From Chondrilla cf. caribensis (lineage: Eukaryota; Porifera; Demospongiae; Chondrillida; Chondrillidae), in NCBI GenBank assembly GCA_964020155.1, contig OZ026546.1, forward strand, positions 8,088,879-8,152,878: a stretch of DNA of 64,000 nucleotides, given 5' to 3'. The notes under the pieces were generated by a model. The model saw only the letters and a list, made by a program, of their open reading frames with translations, was not told the origin of the DNA and searched no databases. The position numbers and the translations under genes are program-made. The first letter of the stretch is position 1; every line of letters begins with the position of its first letter. Shown here piece by piece: positions 24,640 to 38,404 of this stretch.

Positions 24640-25063
24640 TCATTTGTATTGTATACATCCTGTACATAGGGCTACAGTATAAATCCACCTAATAGTTTCG
24701 TGTGACGTTATGTTGAAAATGCTGTCAAAGGTTTTAGTTTCAATTTAATGAATGAAATTGAATTTCTCAGTAACAATAATTCTAGTCAAAACCTACACAA
24801 CATTTCAGTTTGTGAATTCCAACATTTCACCTTTCTGGAACTCTCAATAGTGCAGCATGCAGGTGGTATGGGTTATGTCATGGCCGTTTGACAAACCAGG
24901 TGTGTCAATGCGTGCTACATGTAAACATTGTGTTTTGAATGTCCCATACTGCTAACAAGATGCATACACGTATGCATGTGTGGACTGAGATACCCTCCCC
25001 TGGTATCGTAACATGTGTGATGTAGTTAGAGTTTCTGTAGTAGTGAGATTGGGTTCAAGTTGT

Positions 25064-25225
25064 GTGCAGCCTGTGTTGTACATGCATGTGTGTGCAGCCT
25101 GTATTGTACATGTGTGTGCAGCCTGTATTATACATGTGTGTGCAGCCTGTATTGTACATGTGTGTGCAGCCTGTATTATACATGTGTGCAGCCTGTATTG
25201 TACGTACATGTGTGTGCAGTCTGTA
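25064..25225. repeat. 24-bp minisatellite, about 7 copies
   Basis: Unit like CAGCCTGTATTGTACATGTG plus TGTG. The duplicate segment has a TG microsatellite at the matching place with a single related unit near 32675. Confidence 0.85.
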
Positions 25226-27429
25226 TTATACTTGTGTATGCACATGTATACCTATCTATGTATGTACTGTATGTACGTAGAGCCCAACATTGACCAAGTC
25301 ACTCCACATGTGCCATATTTTAGTACAAACCAAGTGTCCAAGCTCTGTAAGACTATTATAATAAATTGTATGTAGTGATGTGTGTGGAACACACATAGCA
25401 TTGCGTCCTTTGTATACAGTACACGACTCATTGAGGTGAAACAGGGTTATTACTTCCCTTCATTTATCAGGATAGTGCTCCCACAGACCAAACTTTGTGT
25501 GAATGTTGTTAGAATGTGATAATTGAATGCACCAATGTGTACCTGTGCTGATTGTTCATCCTCAAACATTGACATCATCACCTTTCTAGGTGTTACACGA
25601 AGCCATCACACTGAGTAAATATATGTACATACGTATAATATGTGTGGGGGGGAGATACGCATATGAATGTAAACAGGATAATGTTGTGTGGTTTCTCTGA
25701 ACTGCATCCTCACATGGGAGTTAGCATATCCTGGAATTACAAGCCTCAGAAATGAGCCTTAGCTATAGTTACAAATTTTCTGGGGCCTTTAGTTCTGTTA
25801 TTATGTAAATGATGCACTGTGTTCATGAAAGCTACAGACAGTGCAACTACAGTAGGTCAGGAAGTATCTAATCCTTTGGCTTTTCTGCACTGTGTTGTCC
25901 TGTTTAATGTACACACCTCAATCAGTCCCTAGCTCATATACACTATGTCAACCAGTACTGATAGTAAGTATCCTTGATGAGTACCCTTCAAGGTGCTTAC
26001 TAAGCAAGTTGGGCCTGTTTATACTTGCAATACACAGTGTTTTGCTTTGAACTTTGTTGTTACCTCAGAGCTGTGTCATCAATTAGCTCACTTTTCAACT
26101 AATGCTGATTGAATCCTACAAGCTGTAGATAGCACAACCAGATAATACAAAATCAGCACAACAGAGCTGGTTTGGGCGATGTGCATAGGTGTAATGGTCA
26201 TGGGCAGCTATGCTACAGTACATAGTGGCTGACCTGGACTTGGTACCATTGGTCACCTGCATGGGTCAATTGCAGGTCATTGTCAAGTGGTGCCTGGTAC
26301 TTACAGGAAAACCACCAATTGTCCGCACTGGTGCTTAGTGGGATGAGGAAATTCATCACAGTAGATCAGTGCCAGATGTTCAATGCAATATTTCTTAATC
26401 CACTGTTTGTCAATGATGCCATTGAAATGCAGACAAAGTTACAGTACTTATATACAGTATAACCTTTGCTATCTCCTGGCATTAACACAAATCCTTTCCT
26501 TTGTATCCTCACTGCTGTAGTCAGTCTTTCTGTTACTTGTGCATGCATTTCTCAACTGATCCACAGAACACTCACCAATTTCCTTTCTAATGGCCCCTGC
26601 CCAGTGAAGTAGTCTCTACTCACTTTCAGAAGACATTGTGCCTACACTTGTTAGTTTTCATATTTCCTGTATGTCAATGTTATGAAGATTATTTCCACCT
26701 TATATGGACAGTAAAGATTGTGTTTATGTGTGCACGTGTGTGGGTGCGTGCATACATGTGTGCACAGCTTGTTTTAACTAGTGTTCCATTAAGAGCAAAG
26801 TTGTAACCACCTGTCTGTATTTCCATGTAAGGTCACACACGTACACGACTGCACATCATGCACTTTTGTATGACGTATCATGTGACTACTGCCAGTATCA
26901 AGTCCATGTATAGTCATGTAGTTGAATGCCTGCCTATTCAGTCTCCCATACTGAACCTAGGGGATTTTGGGTAGTGTAACAGTAGCTTTTTCCACTCTAC
27001 CAAGGTTGTGCAGTACTACTACATATATATGCACATGTACTGAAGTAATTTTTGCATGCACATAATTTTACACAGTATTAATAATGTTGGAATATGTATG
27101 TATACGTATTGTACATTACTGTGTTGTATTGTAGATATATGCAGTGTATATATGATATGCTGTAACACATGTAAGGTGATGTATGTAAGCAGTGTGAACC
27201 AGCAACCAGCATCAAGGGTGGTTCCTTGCTGTCGGTTGTCACTTCTTGATGTGCACCTGATGGTTCAATAGACTTGTGAATACAGATGACTGGAGGTGAC
27301 CACTGGTTGCCACCAACAGTGAACCTCACATCCCCAGCTCAAGTGTAGATCCACCTGATCTCCACCCGGGTTGGTAGGCATAGCTCCAGTGATTTCACAC
27401 AGTTATGGTATTGTTGTGTACTGGACAAA

Positions 27430-27793
27430 TCTATATATATAATTCAGTTCATTTGTTTGTTTGTTCGCGTTTTGGGCAAAAACTACTACACAGGGTGCCA
27501 CCAAACTCTCAGGGATTACGAAGTACGGTTCGGGAAGTGTCCTCCACGGGTTAAAATCGACCATCTAACTGTCCATGAGGAGAACCGTCGATTTCTGGTT
27601 TTTCCTTCGCAGATGATGGCCATTTTTATTTATCGTCTCATTGACTTCCGGTTATCGGGTGATTCGGTTGGCTGCCGTTCAACGATCAAATTTTAAACTT
27701 ACCGTTGTTATAACAACTACCCTCTGTTGTCACCAGCGAAGATGCGAACGACTCGCCGTAGCAGGTGAGCCCGCCGAAGGGCTCACTTACTAG
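27430..27793 (+). mobile_element. Non-autonomous Helitron, 364 bp
   Basis: Begins TCTATATATATAATTC, ends CTAG, inserted between A and T. An 8-bp hairpin (GTGAGCCC / GGGCTCAC, 27765-27786) lies seven bases before the end, as in Helitrons. The duplicated segment shows the empty site (GCAAATCCATTATG near 35003-35016), which matches the two flanks here joined at A|T. Confidence 0.88.
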
Positions 27794-28285
27794 TCTATTA
27801 TGTTTATAAATGCACTTCAAGAAATAACTGTGTGTGAAATATATTTTCTTTGTGCTATTCATATGAAATGTACATATATACAAGTATGTGTAGCAAACAT
27901 TGTACTACATACATTTGTACCTCACATTACCTAGTGTTCCACCATTTCATATAGTACTGTAATGTATTGTACAAACAGATAAAGTACATACAGTAATATT
28001 ACAGTACTTACAGCATACATTTGTATCATAATGCATAATATGTACTTGTGAATACTATATTATATAACTTTTGCAGTACATACATTACCAAGCATGTATG
28101 TACAATTGCATGTATGTAATGAAGCAATGAATATTCATGAACTGTCATAGTGGAGCCTGGTTGGCACATACATACCATATGTACATAGTACATGGTGTTT
28201 CACTCCTCAATGTGCAGCTAAAACCTCGCTTGTCGTGTACTGTAGGTATGTAAGTGCATAATCATCTTACAGTTTATCAGTGTTA

Positions 28286-28481
28286 CTGTATAGCGGGAAA
28301 GTTTCGCGGACTAAAAGTTTTGCGAATTTCGTGAAGAAACAAGTATTCGCGAAAGTTTTATTCGTGAACACCCGATGACATAATCGTCTGACAATCCATT
28401 AACGCTATAGGCGTTTAAAACGCAAAACATTTTTTCGCGAAATTGAGCAATTTTACCCCGCGAAACTTTCCGTCCATACGG
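28286..28481. mobile_element. mariner/Tc1-like MITE, 196 bp
   Basis: Ends CTGTATAGCGGGAAAGTTTC and (reverse complement) CCGTATGGACGGAAAGTTTC, with TA on both sides. It lies about 100 bp upstream of Ig exon A2 and is absent from the A3 copy. Confidence 0.85.
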
Positions 28482-28581
28482 TATTACAACAATCAGTGTT
28501 GTGTGTTGATGAATTGTAGTGATTCCACTACATGCAGGAATCTGTTGTTTAGTTTTCTGTTTTCTATTCTACGATCTACAG

Positions 28582-28923
28582 TCCATGCTGACCCCTCCAT
28601 CTCCACATCCACACCTACTCCATGTTATGGAGATGTAGTGATTCTAGTGTGTCACCATCCTGAAGTGGCCAGCAACCCTGGAAGGTACTTTAGCACTGGA
28701 CCATTGTGGAGGGAGGATGGTGTAGGGATCACACCATCTACTAGTATATACCTCCATGATGATACATCAGAGGACCTCAAAAATACAATTCTCACTATCA
28801 ACATCACAGTGGACCACTTCAGGAACAAGTCATTCAACTATTCTTGTCTACTAGTGTTAGCTGAGAATGGGCTACCAACTGGTGAAGTGGAAACTAGTGG
28901 AGGAGTCACTGTAGATCCTGTTG
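28582..28923 (+). pseudogene. Exon A2: orphan Ig-like exon without a gene
   Basis: 342 bp, phase 1-1, open frame with HADPSIST, VILVC, W (PLWREDG), YSC and GGVTVDPVG. Acceptor CTACAG, donor GTGAGT. Its signal-peptide exon has been deleted relative to locus 3, and no FN3 or transmembrane exon follows before the next unit. The exon itself has no stop, so loss of function is recent or it is used by long-range splicing. Confidence 0.75.
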
Positions 28924-29640
28924 GTGAGTGGGTACTGCATGTGTACATGTAGTTGGTGCTTGTTCTACTCGTGCTGTAATATTGTGCATAAGTACACACA
29001 CACGTACATATGTACCTATTCCACTACCCAAGTAGTATGTCTGTTTCTCACACAAGCATTGGACTGTGCACAATCCCACACACACTTGCATGTCCACATC
29101 ATCACTGACACAATATTCCAGACCTTCACCAGAATGTACACACTGTACACAGTACAAGTACTGGTCAGGTGCATACAAGGTTCCTCACTGGGTAGCATTG
29201 TACCTACTACTGCCTGTGTGTCTGTGTGATTGCATGTACACACAGTACTTGGTGCTTGTGGTGTAAGCATTACATCTTTATCCCCGGTTTGTTACACTCC
29301 CTCTTAGCTCATCTTGCCTGTGCAGGTGGACTCACATTCATAAACACATGTATGTGTCTAGTGAACGCAATGATGTGTACTGTATTTGACTGATTGATAT
29401 TATCACATACATGGCTGTGCATACATGCAGATGTACCCATAACTGTGCAGACGTATTATCACTGTATGGCTACCATTGTGACACTGTGGACTGACATGCA
29501 TACATGCATGAGACATGTAACCGGTTGCCTCACATACGTGCATACTTTGCTGTTATTAGGCTCAATAGAATGCAGAGCGACTTGGCTCACCCAACCTAAG
29601 AGATACTTGAATTCCTCTAAACTCTTGTAAGCTTATAATT
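28924..29640. other. Downstream flank of A2, highly matched to 36115-36830
   Basis: Contains two blocks apparently identical to the second copy (about 29030-29193 and 29313-29450). The first has an open frame (THLHVHIITDTIFQTF...YTVQVLVRC), but no family match or firm splice sites. Confidence 0.5.
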
Positions 29641-30982
29641 CATCTTTAGTGTATGGGCTGGGAGTATTTATTAGAAAATTATATATAATATTATATGGAT
29701 ACTCGATTTGAGGCCAAGAATTGCTGTCGATGGTTCGAGGTTTACGATTCGCGTTAAAAGTATTGGGATCGTCTATGCCTCGATTAGGTCAAGTTTTTGA
29801 CGATATCTCTTTTGCGACGCCTTCGAGCCCTTCGTAGTACTTTGAAAACTTCCGAGTGTTCATTGGTAGAGAATTTCAATGGGATGATCAATGACACTCG
29901 GTTCAGCTCGTACGCAATCCGGTACGTATACGTACCATAGATACTGCCCACGGAGTATCTATGGTGCCACACAAGTATTTTGCCACTCAAATTGGCGGAC
30001 CGCATCATCTGACGTTATCGAATAAACGCCTATATATACGGAAGTAAGAAGTACGACTGCAGCCTGGAACGCTCTAGCGTTCCATGAATCGCTCAGCGCC
30101 ACGCGGACTGTGCAGAGTGAGTTTAATCTAGCGGTGGCCCTTATTTCCTGCCATTAAGTGGTCCTTCCATTAGTCTTTACTTTTATACTAGAGCTTTAAA
30201 GTGGTTCGTAAAACCCTTTAAACTTAATCGCTTCAACTCGTGAGTGTGTAAGGCGCCAAACCGGTTTAGGCGAACCAGATAAAAAGAAGCGATTTAACGG
30301 AATCGCTTCAAGATTTCTCTAGTGTAAAGGGGCTATCGATTTTGAAATCTATAAGCCGTACATACAAAAATTAATGCTTCTTAACCGGACTACAGTGAAT
30401 TTATCGAATTTATAGGATTCGAAATTTTGGCTGATGTACAACATAAAAGAATTTATAATATACTGGCATGTACGTAAATTTAAATAATGTATACTTAATT
30501 CATAAGAACTTACTTTGAATTCTGAAGATTTCCATGGGATGAAGGCTTTGTAAACAGCACACATCATAGTTGTTTTTCCTATTGTATGTTTTAATACATG
30601 CACCTTTCTTACTCCTTTTGAATGTTTCCAAGTTGATATGGACATGGGTGTTCTGCAATAATCTATTCTACTCAGTTTATCTTTGACTTATATACATAAT
30701 GATAGTGGCTGACTGCCTAGTGTGCTTTCTGCTTCAAATGTTTTAATAATTGTGAGGTTCTTAACTGGTCAATCCTCATACATATGTGTAATTACATACG
30801 TAGACATGTATCTTGTTGGAAAATATGTAAGTACATATTCAATTACATACGTAGTTCTGTCAATCATTGAACTTGTAATGTATATATTAATTAAAGGGCA
30901 ATGTTGCCTGCTGTGAAGTCTATAGAACTTTGCCAAGTTGGATAATTACATTGAATTTATTAGATTAATTGTATTTAGATTG

Positions 30983-30983
<1 letters not shown>
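29641..30983. other. No gene seen; GC-richer insertion-like stretch
   Basis: 29694-30340 has more CpG than its neighbours and interrupts the duplicated order, so it is probably a transposon remnant. A 28-bp CATAGATAC-family foldback lies at 29936-29963, here without a matching 7-bp duplication. No transposase frame. Confidence 0.45.
29936..29963. mobile_element. CATAGATAC-family foldback, no target duplication
   Basis: CATAGATACTGCCCACGGAG then TATCTATG. Ends match 41952-42816 but the flanking 7-mers differ. Confidence 0.5.
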
Positions 30984-31045
<62 letters not shown>

Positions 31046-31090
31046 AGTGTGTGTGTGTGTGTGTGTGTGTGTTTGTGTGTGTGTGTTTGT

Positions 31091-31165
<75 letters not shown>
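30984..31165. repeat. (TG)n microsatellite with TTTG interruptions
   Basis: About 180 bp of TG, broken by TTTG and TTTGAG. Confidence 0.96.
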
Positions 31166-31166
<1 letters not shown>

Positions 31167-31899
31167 TTTCTATCTGATCCTTATCTGCATTACTTTTCGG
31201 CTGTATTCGACCTGCATAATATACGTATGTATGTTGTTAACTATAATTGATTAGTTATAAGTGTATGTATATACAGTAACTGTTTTAATTTTAAATAAGT
31301 GATGACTATATATATACCTATGTACTGAAAATGTGTACGTATGTACTCGCAATCTGTAACCATCAGGGTAATCATCGTATATACTTATTTTCACGTTGTA
31401 GATAATATTAGTATGCACTTTTGTGCACAGTTGTCTAAGTACATATTGTGATAAGTACATAAGTAGGAGTGTAGGATATCTGTAGTCTTGGCTGGCCCAT
31501 ATCTACATATTTACATGTAGATAAGCTGCCATTTTACATTAAGGTAGGCAGAAACTTGGGTTATTCATACAAAGACAGGTCTGACAAGAATGCCTACAGA
31601 CGGGCATTTTCCTGTATTTTCATTTCGACTTCCAGTATATTATGCTCATCCGATATATTACGCATAACCACCACAATGAATTTATATCATAATTTATGAA
31701 TTAGTACAACCTACTATGACTGTTGTTATATTCTACAGAAAAGATCAGCCTGAAGTTCTGATGGAATAATAATAATTATAATGTATTACATATATATGCA
31801 CTCTGTACAGTTCAATCAATCGCTCAATGAGCGTTTAATCTCCCATATGGGAGGTCACCCGGGTTACAGACTACAGACAGAAATTATAGCTATTAATCT
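31166..31899. other. Intergenic, no gene seen
   Basis: AT-rich sequence. No supported exon. Confidence 0.5.
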
Positions 31900-32589
31900 A
31901 TAACTGTTTCAATTCTAAATATGACTGTTGGTATATGGTATATGGCTGTTACTTAAAATACTTCTAGTCAAAGTTACAACTCTGTACAGTTACAGTATGA
32001 ATAAACATGTTTGTGTGACATTGTATGGTAAACATAGGAATGTTTCTATTTCAATATTATGAATGAAATTGAATTTCTAAGTGAGAGATCTAGTCACATG
32101 TACGTACATTTCAGTTTCTTTATTCTAACAGTTCCCTTTCATGACATTCTCAATAGAGCAGCATGTACACTGTATGTAGTGTGTCGTATGTACATACATA
32201 TGTATGTATAGTTGACAAGCCTGTTTGTGTTATCGTGTACTGTAAATAATAGTTATATCCTGGCATTATGAATGATGGACAATTTATACAGCAAATATGC
32301 GCATAGCTCAATGCAACATATTATATGCAATAGAAATGTGTTTACTAATTTCCTGCCTTGTTCTCATGCAATTAATCCTAATTATGAAACCTGTCTGGTG
32401 ACCTGTGCTGTATCACTGACCTGTGCTACATGGCTTATGTATGCACAGATTTCTCTTTTGATCCTCCCCTCCACCAGGATACAAGTATGCATTGGATTTT
32501 GAATGTCCTGCCCTGTTACCAAGACATACATAAACATGTGTACATGTGTGTACACTCCTGTCATGAGACAGCATTCCCTGATATGCCGG

Positions 32590-32596
<7 letters not shown>

Positions 32597-32653
<57 letters not shown>
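32597..32653. repeat. (TG)n microsatellite
   Basis: Pure TG tract within the second copy of the duplication. Confidence 0.95.
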
Positions 32654-32659
<6 letters not shown>

Positions 32660-35325
32660 ATGTGCATGTGTGTGTGCAGCCTATACTATAAAGGTGTACG
32701 TACATACAGTACATGTATACATATGTAGCTATGCACTGTACTGTAGGTATACAAACTAGTGTATTCCAACACTGACCAACACTGTATGTGCCATTTTTTG
32801 GTACACCAAGTGGCCTGGCTCTGTAAGACCATGTATGCAATGATGTGTGTAACACATTGCATTCCAGGTATGTGGTACACTACTCCATGCATTGAGGTGA
32901 AACGAGGTTATTACTTCATCAGGATAGTGCTCCCTCAGACCAAACTTTGTGTGAATGTTGTTAGAATGACATTGTGATAAAGAAATGGCACCATGTACAT
33001 CTGTGTTGTGCAGTCATCCCCAAAATTAACATTCCCACTTTCTAGGTATTACAGGACGTCCTGTGTATATACTTATGTACAAATACGCATGTATGTTATG
33101 CACACACACACTGAATTAATATATGTATATGTGTGTGCGAGATACGCATATGGATGTAAACAGGATGCTATGGATGATTTATCAGAACTACATTCTCACA
33201 TGGGAGTTAGCGCTTCCTAAAATTACCAAGTGAACCTGGGTTGGTCCCAGATGGGATGGGCCTCAGCTATGGTTGCAAATATTCCTAGGACTTTTGTTCT
33301 GTTATTATGTAAGTGGTACACACTGTCCATGAAACCTATGTACATACAGTGTAACTGAGTCAGTAAGTATCTAAGCATCTTTTCCACACTACATATTGTC
33401 CTGGTTAATGCATACTCTTCACTCAGTCCCTAGTTCATGTATACTATTATGTCAACCAGTACTGATAGCAAGTACCTCTGATGAAAAGTGCAGATTTAGT
33501 GTGCCCTTCAAATTGCTTACTGAGCAAGTTGGACCTGTTCATACATGCAGCACACATGGTGTTTGCTTTGATGTGAACTTTGCTGTTACATCAGTAGCTG
33601 TGTCATCAATTAGCTCACGTTTCAACTAATGCTGATTGAATCCTACAAGCTGTAGATACCACAACCAGATAATACAAAGCTTACACAACAGCTGTTTTGG
33701 ATGATGAGCAGACCTCTGTGCATACATAGGTACATGGGTATATTGATTATGGGTAGTTGTGCTACCAACATAGCGGCTGACCTAGATTTGGTGTCACTGC
33801 TCACATGGGTGAACTGTAGGTCATTGTCAAGTGATGCCTGGTAAGTGTTACAGGAAAACCACTAATTGTCCACTGCATGATACATAGTGGGATGAGGAAA
33901 TTCATCACAGTAGATCAGTACCAGATGTTCAATGCATTTTTTCTTAATCCACTGTTTGTCAATGATGCCATTGAAATGCAGACAGAGTTACAGTACTTAT
34001 ATACAATATAACCTTTGCTAGCTCCTGGCATTAACACGAATCCTTTCCTTCGTATCCTCACTGCTGTAGTCGGTCTCTCGGTTACTTGTGCATGCATTTC
34101 TCAACTAATTCACAGAACACTCACCCATTTCCTTTGTGAGCACCCCTGCCCAGTGAGGTTGTCCCTGCCTACTTCTGAACACAATGTATGTACTGTGCAC
34201 CTGTTATTTTCTGTATGTTAATGTCATCCATTTTCACCTTCGTGGGTCACCTTATATGGGCAACAAAAGCTCAGTGAACACATGTATGTGGGAGGATAAG
34301 CTTATGAAAGCTTGTTCAACTCATTATTGTTCTAGTAACCGCAATGTTGTAGTCATCTCACTGTATTCCCATGTTTGGTTGCATGTACATATATGCATAC
34401 ACAGGTACACACCATACACTCTTGTATGACTCGTACGTATGTACATACATGTTACCTGTGTTGAGCCCACATATAGTCATGGAGCTGAATGCCTACACAG
34501 TCACCCATACCTAATGGATTTTGAGTATTGTAACAGTAGCTGTTTCTATGCTACCAAGGTTGTGTAACACTACTACAGTACATGCACATGTACACATATG
34601 TATACACATGTACATGTGTACATGTACAGTGTTCATTTTTGCATGCATGCATATACATACGTACTTATACGCATATTCCAACATTATTTTGGTACATTAT
34701 TGTGTTGTGTTGTAGATGTATACAGCATATGTGTGCTGTAACACATGTAAAGTAATGTATGTAGTAGTTATAAGCCAACCAGTAACAGACACTATGATGG
34801 ATCCTTGGTGTTGTATGCCACTTCTTGGTGTGCACCTGTTTCAATGGACTTGTGAGTGTGGATGACTAGAGGTGACCACTGTTTGCCACCAACAGTGAAC
34901 CTCATGTCCCTTAGCTCCAGTGTAGATCCACCTGATCCCAACCTGGGCTGGTAGGCATAGCTCCAGTGATTTCACACAAATGTGGGACTCTTGTGTACTG
35001 AGCAAATCCATTATGTTTACATGCACTTTGAGAAAATGATGTGTGTCTACATGTGTGCATAATATATTTTCTACATGCTATTCATCCAACTGTATATATG
35101 TACATACGTATGTGCTGTACATGCATATGGGTGAACATGGTACATTCCATGTGTGCCTTTGCATACTTGGCATACTGTACGTATGTGCATCTCACTGAGG
35201 AATATCAAATCACAGCAGATTGTGGCACACAATGACCAAAGCAACTGTTTCACCTCTCACTCTCATCCCTCTCTCCTTTTCCACAGACATCACATCCTCA
35301 ACTAAGAGCTGTTCTTGGACCTACG

Positions 35326-35380
35326 ATGACTAGTTGCATGGTGTCAAGCCTTCTGGTGTTATTTGTGTGTTTCAGTACAA
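35326..35380 (+). CDS. Locus 3 signal-peptide exon
   Basis: ATG at 35326; MTSCMVSSLLVLFVCFST then one base before donor GTAAAT. The leftover A joins TT of exon A3 to give I-H-A-D. A different sequence from the locus 1/4 signal peptide but the same phase. Confidence 0.8.
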
Positions 35381-38369
35381 GTAAATGTTTTGCATTTGTG
35401 TATAGTGAACACTATACTACATACCTTACACCACCTAATGTTCCATCATTTTATTTGCTATATATACTGTAATGATGTGTTGTGCAAGCAAAAAGTACAT
35501 AATATTATAATACATGCATGCATACAGCATACATGTGTACCATAATACCTAATAAGGTACTTGTACATACATACTATGTGTAATGGCTCAGTGCAGTACC
35601 AAGCATACAGATGTATGTACATAATCAAAATTTAATGATGAATATTTGTGGACCAACATAGGGAGCCTATGGTAGTAGTAGTGTTATTATGGCAATCTAT
35701 ATTGTGTGTTGATGAAATGTAGTGATTACATGTACAGGGATCTATTGTTCATTTTCTATTTACTATTTCTACAATGTACAGTTCACGCTGACCCCTCCAT
35801 CTCCACATCCACTCCTACTCCATGTTATGGAGATGTAGTGACTCTAGTGTGTCACCATCCTGACCTGGCCAGCAACTCTGGAGGGTACATAACTACTGTA
35901 CCAACATGGAGGGAGAATGGAGTGGGGATCACACCAACTACTGGTATATACCTCCAGGATGACACATCAGAGGACCTCACCCATACAACCCTCACCATCA
36001 ACATCACAGTGGACCACTTCAGGAACAAGTCATTCAACTATTCTTGTTTTCTGGTATTAGCTATGCCTGTGGGTGAACTGGAAACTAGTGGAGTGGTTAC
36101 TGTAGATCCTGTTGGTGAGTGTACAGTGCATGGGTGCATACAGTTGGTACTCATCATACACATAATATTGTGCATAAGTACACACATATGTATGTATCTA
36201 TTCCACTACCTGAGTAGTATGTCTGTTTCTCACACAAGCATTGGACTGTGCACAATCCCACACACACTTGCATGTCCACATCATCACTGACACAATATTC
36301 CAGACCTTCACCAGAATGTACACACTGTACACAGTACAAGTACTGGTCAGGTGCATACAAGGTTCCTCACTGGGTTGTATCGTACAGACGTATTACTGCA
36401 TGTGTGTCTGTGTCGTTGCATGTACGCACACACACAGTACTTGATGCTTGTGGTGTAAGCATCACCTCCTCATCCCGGGTTTGTTACTTTCCCTATTAGT
36501 TTTCCTTGCCTGTGCAGGTGGACTCACATTCATAAACACATGTATGTGTCTAGTGAACGCAATGATGTGTACTGTATTTGACTGATTGATATTATCACAT
36601 ACATGGCTGTGCATACATGCAGATGTACCCATAACTGTGCAGATGTACTATCATTGTACAGTATGACTACCACTGTGACACTGTGGACTGACATGCATAC
36701 ATGCATGAGACATGTAACCGGTTGCCTCACATACATACATGTATATATGACGTGTAACAAGTTGGTTAACATGCATACATGCATGGGACATGTAACCAGT
36801 TACCTCACATACATACAGTATATTCCCCATTTCCTCACCACCCGTCCAAATAGGGTCAGGCAATACTCTAATTTTTAATTGTTTTCATTTCGACTTCCAG
36901 TATGTAACGCTCATCTGATAGATTGATAGATAGATAGATATATAATACGTGTTCCTACGCGTAACCGCAACAATGAATTTATATTATAATTTATATTGCG
37001 CGAAATAAAGATGGCCGATTTCGAACGCCGACAATTAGAAATTGGGCTAGAATTCGTGCGCTGAAGCTTCACCGAACGTAATAACTTCAGCGAAGGTTCT
37101 TCTAAACCTAAGAAAGACCTCCAAGTGATTCGAGTGCGGGGTGGGGCAGCCCAACGCGTTATTTAACTCGAATTACTTGTTGACGAACAAGTAATTTGAG
37201 TTAAAATTCGAGTTCAAAACTCCAGGCCTGTACACAGGGGGGGGGTTCAAGGGGGTTCAACTGAACCCCCCCTTTGTGTCTATACATTGAAATGAAAAAA
37301 TGCTGTTGTCCAAGTGTCACCATTGTCTAGGGCACAAATGATCAAAATTTCACAGTAATTCGATCTGATACAAAGGTGATGCAGTCACCCCATTATATGA
37401 TGTAATGATTATGTAGACTGGAATCAGCTAATTTGCTAATTTTGATTCAGCACAGTAGATATTATTGAGCTTTGTGTATATATACATATATTTGTGACAT
37501 GACCAGACATACGTAAGCTGCATGTGTTACTTAATTAATATTAAACTTTCAATGATGATCTATATAATTATGATGGCATACATGTGTGAGGACAGGTGGA
37601 TATGAACTGGACTAAAAATGTAACCCCCCTTTTTTGAAGCCTGCTTACCGGCCTGAACTCATACCAGAAGTTGAAATGAAAACAATAATAAATAAAAATA
37701 ATTCCCTGATTTTAGTCTTTGACTTCACTTTTAGTCATGCAGCTATAAGGATTGAACACGTTTGCTGGAAAAGTAGGGAATATGCAGTACATGTAAGAAA
37801 CATGTACATACATGTACACCACATAGATATGGTAGTCCATATTTGCTCCCCCCCCTTGAAATAGTCCATCCAGGCTGAAAAGATGGGGAACACAGTCACC
37901 CAACACATCCTCCTGCTTCCTCTGTATCATATGATGCTGTATTTGTCTGTTGTGCACTGGATGGTAGTACTCATGAGAATACAGAGGGTATATGCTTGTC
38001 ATCCCAGATTTGTCCACCTCAGGATGGTCTGCTCTCCACTGGCTGACGGCCATTGAACTTTATTCGCCAATGCAAATGTATGTACTTAGTACAATTTTCC
38101 TTTACTTTGTGAATACCTTGACTCTCCAGTACTCGGGATCCATCCCAAGAGACTGTACATGTCAAGCAAATCTACCTTCCAATTCATCTGAAGTACATAA
38201 TCACCACATGTACTTACCATGCTGTTGGCAATAGCAGTTCAATTTTGCACTTGTGGGACTTCTTGTGCATATGAGGTAATCCTCCATAACTGTACAAATC
38301 TTTACATATGTACGTACGTGATGTCAAATGTGCGAATGCACACACACACTCATGCCCGCATTCATGCAG

Positions 38370-38404
<35 letters not shown>

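Larger units (their letters stand above)
24640..29640. repeat. Segmental duplication, copy 1
   Basis: Collinear with 31900-36830: shared flanking text, the Ig exon A2/A3, and long matching blocks downstream. Copy 1 has gained a Helitron (27430-27793) and lost about 270 bp containing the signal-peptide exon. No other coding sequence was recognised in 24640-28580. Confidence 0.8.
31900..36830. repeat. Segmental duplication, copy 2
   Basis: Partner of 24640-29640. Keeps the signal-peptide exon at 35326-35380 and Ig exon A3. No other gene recognised in 31900-35325. Confidence 0.8.

Noticed and set aside
30985..31254. Frames of poly Cys-Val from TG tracts (also at 420-680, 9868-10199, 41082-41416, 58946-59413)
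   Set aside because: Microsatellite translation only.
37712..38053. Minus-strand open frame of 113 codons in the locus 3 intron
   Set aside because: No recognisable family, no splice support, and it ends in a TGTACATG-rich stretch; it may be a transposon fragment.
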